Positions 7,938 to 11,703 of a stretch of 11,703 nt of DNA are shown here, piece after piece; position 1 is the first letter of the stretch; each line of letters opens with the position of its first letter. The stretch is from Chloroflexota bacterium. Lineage in GTDB: Bacteria > Chloroflexota > Dehalococcoidia > Lucifugimonadales > UBA3495. The position numbers and the translations under genes are program-made. The notes beneath the pieces were generated by a model. It saw only the letters and a list, made by a program, of their open reading frames with translations, was not told where the DNA came from and did no database searches. Location of the stretch: assembly GCA_022561675.1 (NCBI GenBank), contig JADFQT010000048.1, forward strand, positions 1 through 11,703, read 5' to 3'.

Positions 7938-8225
7938 TCATCCATGCCATTCCAGGGAGAAGTCTTTCCACTGGGGATTCGATGACTCGATGAGAGCAAT
8001 CTTCTTGCTTCTCCGCCAGCTTTTTAGCTGCTTCTCACGAGCTATAGCGGCCCGAATATCGCTGGTGGTCTCATAATAGACAAGCATGGTAATGTTGTAC
8101 CTCTTGGTGAATCCTTCTACCAGCTTTTCTTTGTGCTCGAACACCCGTCGCATCAAATCATGGGTCACGCCAATATACAGGGTCCTTACGCCATTGGTCA
8201 TGATGTAGACGTAGTATTCCTTCAT
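7938..8225 (-). CDS. GIY-YIG domain endonuclease, small single-domain type
   Basis: A 95-residue protein made almost entirely of a GIY-YIG nuclease domain. The GIY element is YYVYI at 4-8 and the YIG element is LYIGVT at 16-21. Arg27 in the following helix, Glu64 (REKQLKSW, metal-binding Glu) and Asn83 (SSNPQW) occupy the conserved positions, so it looks active. It resembles the stand-alone UPF0213/UvrC-N-terminal-like group, whose function is not established. There is no DNA-binding appendage such as homing endonucleases have. The start ATG has no good Shine-Dalgarno sequence, and an in-frame upstream alternative is not evident. The gene ends right beside a REP-like hairpin and is framed by inverted repeats, which suggests it belongs to a selfish or repeat-linked element rather than to the surrounding pathway. 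Confidence 0.88.
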   Translation of the reverse strand: MKEYYVYIMTNGVRTLYIGVTHDLMRRVFEHKEKLVEGFTKRYNITMLVYYETTSDIRAAIAREKQLKSWRRSKKIALIESSNPQWKDFSLEWHG

Positions 8226-8243
8226 GGGCTTCTGCAGTCACTA

Positions 8244-8308
8244 GATTTTAGATTCCTCTGTCGCGGAGTTTATCCTGAGCGGAGCCGAAGGGCTCCCTCG
8301 GAATGACA
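8244..8308 (-). repeat. right end repeat of the GIY-YIG unit, with strong hairpin
   Basis: Read on the minus strand this runs from TGTCATTCCGAG (8308-8297) to GAGGAATCTAAAATC (8258-8244), matching the left repeat in inverted orientation but with about 38 extra bases in the middle. The core folds well: GGAGCC at 8281-8286 pairs with GGCTCC at 8291-8296 around GAAG, extended by CTGAG (8275-8279) with CTCGG (8297-8301) and one bulged base. Confidence 0.65.
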
Positions 8309-8369
8309 GGACTAAATTAAGATGGTCTTCCTGGCTGGCCATTGGGATGTCGGTTGACGATTATCTCCT

Positions 8370-9797
8370 TCAATCCCCCGGTGTGGCGGACCCGGCTGGA
8401 GCGGTACGGTATTCCGCGGGCAGGGAATCCTCCCAGTCCGGAAGCTGATGCCGGTGGGTTCCCGGCAGAAACATTATGGATGCCACGCCTACCAGACTCA
8501 ATACCAACGAAAGAGTTATCGTATAGTTCAAGTCCCCGGTGAGGTCCCATAGGAGACCCCCGGCATAGGCGCCTACTGCCATGCCGATGCCCGCTCCCAT
8601 CATCTGCCACCCGTAGGTAGTTCCGATGGGGGCGCTGCCGTAGTACTGGCGGTTGATGATGGGGAAGGCGGTCATTTCACCGCCAAACCCTATGCCGAAT
8701 AGAGCAGCGAATAAGTAAAACAGCCAAGCGTCATGCGCAAAGAACAGTATGAACATGGGAGCTACCTGCAGAAAGAAGCAGGCTGCCATTACCCACTTGC
8801 TGCCCAGGCGGTCCGCCGCGATGGGCACCCCAAATCGAGTGATAGTGCTGAGCACGGAAAGGACCACGAAGGCAGCGGCAGCCGATCCCTGGGATAAACC
8901 CCGAGACTCAGCCATGGCTGGCAGGAAGGCCAGGATGATTGCGTGCCCGGCGCAGCCCCAGAAGTGGATCCCGATAAGGTTCCAAAAGGCGCTAGTCCGC
9001 TGGACCCGCTGCAGGAAGAGCTTAGTCCTGAGACGGGCGACCTTAGGTTCCTGTATTCTCTGAATCGGTTCGTCCGGCGAGGCGCCCAGGGGCGTCAGGC
9101 CGACTTGTGCCGGCTCATTGTAGAAAGGTCTTATCAGCAGCAACACGAGGACCCCTCCACCAATACCGGTGATCCAGAAGGCCGCCCGTAGTCCGCTTCC
9201 TCCCCCTCCAAATAAATAGATAATCAGCAGCACCAACGGGACAAACACCAAAGGACCCACGCCTTGGGAGGCTTGGAGAATCCCCATGCCGACGCCCAGA
9301 TGTTTTCTGAACCAGAGGGTGACGGCTGCCAACAAGGGCACCTGAAAGATGGCCAGGGAAGCGCTCAGAAAGACACCGTAGAACAGGTAAAATTGCCACA
9401 GGTGCGTCATCCTGCTGGTCAGCACCATACTTATCAGGAAAATCACCGCTCCCGCCGCCATCACCCGGCGGATCCCATAACGGTCTCCCAGCCAACCCGC
9501 CGACGGGCCAAAGAGACCCGAGAAAATCCATTGGAGGGCCAGCCCGCCACCTACCGCTCCGTAAGTCCAGCCGAAGGCCTCCATCATACGGGGTATCATA
9601 ATGGGGAAGGAGGTCCTGACCGCAGAGATGCTCAGCCGCATCGCGGCGGCCACGATGACTATCACCCAGGCGTAGTGGATACGCTGGCGGCCTACTGCCA
9701 GGGTTGCGGGCTTCAAGTTAATGCTTAACAAGGACGGTGGGGAGGGCACCCGGTAGAAACATACAGCTATCCTGATTCTATTCCATTGTTCTGTCAA
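8370..9797 (-). CDS. MFS transporter (second copy, different branch)
   Basis: A 475-residue permease with about twelve hydrophobic segments and the major facilitator motif A GWLGDRYGIRRVM at 101-113. It resembles the other transporter of this cluster only at superfamily level, including the WFRKH-type turn after helix 4; its central loop (about 230-270) is shorter. The substrate is unknown; a role in uptake for the amidohydrolase/CoA pathway is inferred from strand and position. The longest version starts at TTG 9797 and has about 40 residues before the first membrane helix. In-frame GTG (codon 17) and TTG (codon 28) are alternatives. None has a good ribosome binding site, so the true N-terminus is uncertain. 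The gene is divergent from csoR across 155 bp and its stop is 62 bp from the GIY-YIG unit. Confidence 0.85.
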   Translation of the reverse strand: MTEQWNRIRIAVCFYRVPSPPSLLSINLKPATLAVGRQRIHYAWVIVIVAAAMRLSISAVRTSFPIMIPRMMEAFGWTYGAVGGGLALQWIFSGLFGPSAGWLGDRYGIRRVMAAGAVIFLISMVLTSRMTHLWQFYLFYGVFLSASLAIFQVPLLAAVTLWFRKHLGVGMGILQASQGVGPLVFVPLVLLIIYLFGGGGSGLRAAFWITGIGGGVLVLLLIRPFYNEPAQVGLTPLGASPDEPIQRIQEPKVARLRTKLFLQRVQRTSAFWNLIGIHFWGCAGHAIILAFLPAMAESRGLSQGSAAAAFVVLSVLSTITRFGVPIAADRLGSKWVMAACFFLQVAPMFILFFAHDAWLFYLFAALFGIGFGGEMTAFPIINRQYYGSAPIGTTYGWQMMGAGIGMAVGAYAGGLLWDLTGDLNYTITLSLVLSLVGVASIMFLPGTHRHQLPDWEDSLPAEYRTAPAGSATPGD

Positions 9798-9800
9798 GGT

Positions 9801-9835
9801 AGCCAGGCTTGCTCGGGGGTAACTTTGCCTAGGCT
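9801..9835. repeat. imperfect inverted repeat upstream of the MFS gene
   Basis: AGCCAGGC at 9801-9808 pairs with GCCTAGGCT at 9827-9835 except for one bulged T, with an 18-nt spacer containing CGGGGGTAAC. It lies just upstream of the TTG start of the minus-strand transporter gene, so it could be an operator or a 5'-leader hairpin. Nothing else supports a specific function. Confidence 0.3.
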
Positions 9836-9871
9836 ATGACGCGATTTTCCCAGGGGTGGGCTCAGCTATGG

Positions 9872-9900
9872 TTGACAGAATGAAGGGCAAGCTCTAGACT
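9872..9900 (+). promoter_or_regulatory. sigma70-type promoter of csoR
   Basis: A perfect -35 box TTGACA (9872-9877), a 17-nt spacer and a -10-like TAGACT (9895-9900, four of six consensus bases) point toward csoR. Transcription would start near 9907, immediately before the inverted repeat described as the operator, an arrangement suited to repression. Confidence 0.6.
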
Positions 9901-9913
9901 ATAGCTAAACCCC

Positions 9914-9932
9914 TACCCAGGGGGTATGGGTA
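9914..9932 (+). promoter_or_regulatory. putative CsoR operator
   Basis: TACCC-AGG-GGGTA (9914-9926) is an inverted repeat with 5-bp arms, and the left TACCC also pairs with a second GGGTA at 9928-9932. Known CsoR operators are G/C-tract inverted repeats of this kind (ACCC...GGGT arms). Its position just after the predicted transcription start and before csoR fits autoregulation that is relieved by Cu(I). A looser copy of the G-tract, CCCAGGGGTGGG, lies upstream of the -35 box at 9850-9861. Confidence 0.5.
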
Positions 9933-9952
9933 CGGTAAGAAATGGGGGTTGG

Positions 9953-10219
9953 ATGGTTTCCGAAGCCAAAGAACAGGCCCTGAAGCGCTTGAGCTATATC
10001 GAAGGCCATTTGGCCGGCGTACGAAAGATGATGGAAGAGGACCAGTACTGCGTGGACATTCTTAAGCAGACCTATGCGGTGAGGCGCGCCATTGAAAAGA
10101 TGGAAAGCGTCCTATTGGGCGGGCATCTGCAAACCTGCGCTGTTCAAGGAATCAAGGAAGGCCGCGAGGATGAGATTGTCGCGGAGCTCAAGGACCTGTA
10201 TATTCAAGCCCACAAATAG
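9953..10219 (+). CDS. csoR: CsoR-family copper-sensing transcriptional repressor
   Basis: An 88-residue all-helical DUF156 protein. The Cu(I) ligands fit exactly: Cys33, His58 and Cys62, with the same spacing as Cys36-His61-Cys65 of Mycobacterium tuberculosis CsoR; the second-shell residues Tyr32 and Glu78 also line up. RcnR/InrS (nickel/cobalt) and CstR (persulfide) relatives differ at these positions, so copper is the expected signal. The ATG at 9953 was chosen because GGGGG lies a few bases upstream and the protein then begins in the conserved EAKEQALKRLSYIEGHL helix. The upstream ATG at 9926 would place the start codon inside the operator. The apo-protein should repress its own promoter and probably the downstream metal genes, releasing DNA when copper binds. 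Confidence 0.9.
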   Translation: MVSEAKEQALKRLSYIEGHLAGVRKMMEEDQYCVDILKQTYAVRRAIEKMESVLLGGHLQTCAVQGIKEGREDEIVAELKDLYIQAHK

Positions 10220-10244
10220 GCAGACCGGCCATTAGCCATGCTGC

Positions 10245-10270
10245 CCCCATTTTCACCGACCCCATTTTCA
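10245..10270 (+). repeat. two direct repeats CCCCATTTTCA in the leader of the MerT-like gene
   Basis: CCCCATTTTCA occurs at 10245-10255 and again at 10260-10270, 15 bp apart, in the 65-bp gap between csoR and the MerT-like frame. The repeat is exact over 11 bases. It might be a regulator site or a chance duplication. Confidence 0.35.
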
Positions 10271-10284
10271 GTAGAGATAGCATA

Positions 10285-10623
10285 ATGCGCAAGCTGATTC
10301 AGATAGAAAGGCCGCTTCAAACCTTGTTGGCGGGCATCCTTCCCCTTCCCTGGTGATGAATCGTTCCGGGCCTGCTGGGCTTCCTCAGCTTGGGGGGGGC
10401 CGGCTTGGCTCTGGCTCCCGCGTTGCGGGTGCTCACCTGGCCCTTCCTGGCTTTAACCCTGCTTATGCTGGGCCGGGGTTGGTACCTGGAGTTGGCTGGC
10501 CGGCGCAGAGGGCCAAGCGTTTGGCGAAGGCGGTCGTCAATGGTACTGATAGCATCCACATTGCTGGCAGCCGGCCTCTGGGGTCTGCGCTTGGCCGGTC
10601 TACTCGGAGACCAACCCTTCTGA
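10285..10623 (+). CDS. MerT-like small membrane protein with two in-frame UGA codons at the Cys-Cys site (candidate selenoprotein or decayed gene)
   Basis: Starting at ATG 10285 the frame reads MRKLIQIERPLQTLLAGILPLPW, then TGA TGA (10354-10359), then IVPGLLGFLSLGGAGLALAP and on to TGA at 10621: 112 codons, close to the 116 of MerT. There are three likely membrane helices (about 11-44, 50-70 and 84-107). The layout 'x-x-P-G ... G-G-A-G ... L-A-P-x-L-R' after the double stop follows MerT, in which the metal-binding pair is Cys24-Cys25 of the first helix. Here codons 24-25 are the two UGAs. MerT imports Hg(II); this protein sits between csoR and a copper ATPase gene and might handle Cu(I) or Hg(II). 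MerT's second Cys pair (76/82) is absent. Alternatives are a pseudogene, or translation restarting at TTG 10390 to give 77 residues. The ribosome binding site is weak. Confidence 0.5.
10374..10389 (+). promoter_or_regulatory. stem-loop downstream of the double UGA, possible bacterial SECIS
   Basis: GCTGGGCTTCCTCAGC folds as GCTG/CAGC with two more possible pairs (G-T, G-C) and begins 14 nt after the second UGA. If the two top pairs open, the loop starts with GG. Bacterial selenocysteine insertion elements are short stem-loops inside the reading frame shortly after the UGA, with a G among the first two loop bases; spacing and form are compatible. Short GC-rich hairpins arise by chance, so alone this is weak. 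Confidence 0.3.
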
Positions 10624-10650
10624 AAACATTTAGGGAAAGATTCAGGACCG

Positions 10651-10790
10651 AGGGCATGCCCTTCCAGAGGCTCAGGACGAACTGTTCGAGGCCCGTTCGT
10701 GGTGAGCACCGCTATGTACCCGATTGCGGACCGGAGGAAGGACAGTAACTGGATCAGTTAATTAAAAGCTTGTCGAACCATGAACCATTA
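10651..10790. repeat. REP-like intergenic repeat block
   Basis: The 206-bp gap between the MerT-like frame and the copper ATPase gene holds several palindromes and no supported gene. They are AGGGCATGCCCT (10651-10662, perfect 12-bp palindrome), ACGAAC (10677-10682) pairing with GTTCGT (10695-10700), and the arms GTTCGTGGT (10695-10703) and ACCATGAAC (10777-10785). The phrases GGCTCAGGACGAAC, GTTCGTGGTGAGC and TTGTCGAACCATGAAC resemble repeats dispersed in many environmental bacterial genomes. Reading frames on either strand across this block have no family signature. Confidence 0.6.
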
Positions 10791-10829
10791 CTTCCCACAC
10801 ACTCTCTGAGGAGATTCTAGGGCTAACGC

Positions 10830-11703
10830 ATGGTAATCAAAACAAAGAAACCTGAAAAACAAATCACTCTGCCGATAGAGGGGATGACCTGCGCTGCCTG
10901 CGTTGGCCATGTGGAAAACGCCCTGGCTTCCGTGCCCGGCGTCAGCAAGGCCTCGGTCAACCTGGCCACGGAAAGGGCATCGGTGGAATACGGCACAGCG
11001 GATATTAACCTGAAGCTGCTAAGGGAGGCGGTCGAGAAATCTGGATATCGAGTGCCTACGGTAAAAACAACTTTGGGGGTGGAGGGAATGACCTGCGCCG
11101 CTTGCGTTGGTCATGTCGAGAATTCGCTCAAGCAACTGCCCGCTGTGGTGAGCGCCCTGGTTAACCTGGCTACCGAAAAGGCCACCGTGGAATACGCCCC
11201 TGGGATGGCGGATATGGCCGATTTTCGCCGGGCGGTCCAGTCGGCCGGCTACCGGATTGTGGGAGATGAATCCCAGGGATTGGATTCCGCGGCGGAGCTG
11301 GAACGGCTGTCCAAGACCAGGGAGCTACGGGAATTGCGCCGACGCCTCCTGTTTGCCGCGTCAATAGGAATATTGCTCTTGCTGGGGACTTTCGAGCTGC
11401 TCCCCTGGGTTCCGCCGCTGATGGAGCGGTCCTTCTATCCCTTCCTCCTGTGGGCCCTGGCCACCCCGGTCCAATTCTGGGCCGGATGGAGCTTCTACAC
11501 CTCGGGATTGGGAGCGCTGCGGCACGGCGCCGCCAACATGCATACCCTCATCGCTCTGGGCACCAGCGTGGCCTATGGGTATAGCGTGGTGGTGGTGCTG
11601 CTTAGCGCGTTTGCGCCCCTGGTGCTCTCCAGCGGCGGCATATCCTCGGCAGTTTTTTTCGATACGGCCGCCATAATCATCGCGCTAATCCTCCTGGGCC
11701 GTT
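10830..11703 (+). CDS. copA: CopA-type Cu(I)-exporting P1B-ATPase, N-terminal part
   Basis: The frame is open from ATG 10830 to the window end (291 residues, C-terminus missing). Two heavy-metal-associated domains each carry GMTCAAC (18-24 and 86-92), whose CxxC binds Cu(I). They are followed by the first membrane helices of the ATPase, including WAGWSFYTSGLGALRHGAANMHTLIALGTSVAYGYS in the family position (217-252) and FFDTAAIIIALILLGR at 276-291. The CPC metal channel motif, the DKTGT phosphorylation site and the ATP-binding domain lie beyond the window. The duplicated HMA domains and position behind csoR make copper export the expected role, using ATP at the inner membrane. AGGG about 7 nt before the ATG is the likely ribosome binding site. 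No separate promoter is evident after the repeat block. Confidence 0.93.
   Translation, partial: MVIKTKKPEKQITLPIEGMTCAACVGHVENALASVPGVSKASVNLATERASVEYGTADINLKLLREAVEKSGYRVPTVKTTLGVEGMTCAACVGHVENSLKQLPAVVSALVNLATEKATVEYAPGMADMADFRRAVQSAGYRIVGDESQGLDSAAELERLSKTRELRELRRRLLFAASIGILLLLGTFELLPWVPPLMERSFYPFLLWALATPVQFWAGWSFYTSGLGALRHGAANMHTLIALGTSVAYGYSVVVVLLSAFAPLVLSSGGISSAVFFDTAAIIIALILLGR

Larger units (their letters stand above)
7901..8308 (-). mobile_element. candidate GIY-YIG unit with inverted terminal repeats
   Basis: About 408 bp bounded by related sequences in inverted orientation. On the left is TGTCACCCCGAG at 7901-7912; on the right is TGTCATTCCGAG read on the minus strand at 8308-8297. 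Inside each end a second shared block (GAGGGGTCTAAAGTC / GAGGAATCTAAAATC) points toward the gene. Only the 95-codon nuclease gene fits between them. No target-site duplication is visible next to the ends (left flank CCACCAAAAA, right flank GGACTAAATT). The unit lies between two genes of the catabolic cluster, so it may have inserted into an existing operon. Mobility is an inference: the alternative is two independent REP-type repeats that happen to flank a gene. Confidence 0.45.

Noticed and set aside
7901..8308. CRISPR-like array formed by the repeats
   Set aside because: Only two copies exist, they are inverted rather than direct, and a protein-coding gene fills the space between them.
9792..9797. 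TTGACA at the transporter start as a -35 box on the minus strand
   Set aside because: No acceptable -10 box lies at 16-18 nt; the nearest TATAAT-like sequence (TAGAAT) is only 11 nt away.
9812..9822. GGGGGTA upstream of the minus-strand transporter as a second CsoR site
   Set aside because: Only one half of the operator pattern is present, and a copper link to this transporter is not otherwise suggested.
10285..10623. Genome-wide recoding of UGA (as Gly or Trp) as explanation of the double UGA
   Set aside because: Other genes in the window, for example the dehydratase, the GIY-YIG gene and the 8370-9797 transporter, end sensibly at UGA, so UGA is a normal stop here.
10317..10709. Minus-strand frame of 130 codons opposite the MerT-like gene
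   Set aside because: Its product is rich in Arg, Pro and Ser without domain or membrane pattern. The plus strand there encodes coherent membrane helices.
10353..10748. Plus-strand frame of 131 codons overlapping the MerT-like gene and the repeat block
   Set aside because: It lies in another frame, runs through palindromic repeats and shows no recognisable family.

Overview
The window looks like a chromosomal piece of an uncultured bacterium, most probably Chloroflexota (Dehalococcoidia / SAR202-like). That placement is an inference from gene content: a FAS1-type double hot-dog dehydratase, paired class III CoA-transferases, a Uma2-family protein, and GC-rich coding DNA with TTG and GTG starts. 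There is no rRNA or marker gene to prove it. TAA, TAG and TGA all end ordinary genes here, so the standard code applies.

Region 1 (1-9797, nearly all on the minus strand) is a catabolic cluster. In transcription order it holds an MFS transporter (9797-8370), a small GIY-YIG nuclease gene framed by inverted repeats (7901-8308), a hydantoinase/dihydropyrimidinase-type amidohydrolase (7842-6418), two overlapping class III CoA-transferases (6386-5154 and 5185-3878), a second MFS transporter (3786-2380), an SDR dehydrogenase (2269-1508), a FAS1-like/MaoC-like dehydratase (1471-338) and the N-terminal part of a Uma2 protein (219-1). The enzymes read as uptake, opening or hydrolysis of a cyclic amide or related compound, CoA activation, hydration, then oxidation. 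The substrate is unknown. The amidohydrolase keeps all its metal ligands but not the usual substrate-contacting Tyr, and one of the two CoA-transferases has Ser where the catalytic Asp should be.

Region 2 (9798-11703, plus strand) is a divergently transcribed metal-homeostasis island. A sigma70-type promoter and a G/C-rich operator-like inverted repeat precede csoR, whose Cys-His-Cys copper triad is intact. Then comes a reading frame for a small MerT-like membrane protein (10285-10623), a block of REP-like repeats, and the start of a CopA-type copper ATPase with two CxxC metal-binding domains, cut off by the window end.

The most striking observation is in the MerT-like gene. Its only two internal stops are adjacent UGA codons at residues 24-25, exactly where MerT proteins carry their metal-binding Cys-Cys pair, and a small stem-loop lies about 14 nt downstream. 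This is what a double-selenocysteine metal transporter would look like. A decayed gene is the main alternative. The second most interesting structure is the roughly 408-bp GIY-YIG unit, with similar sequences in inverted orientation at its two ends, which could be an undescribed small mobile or REP-linked element.
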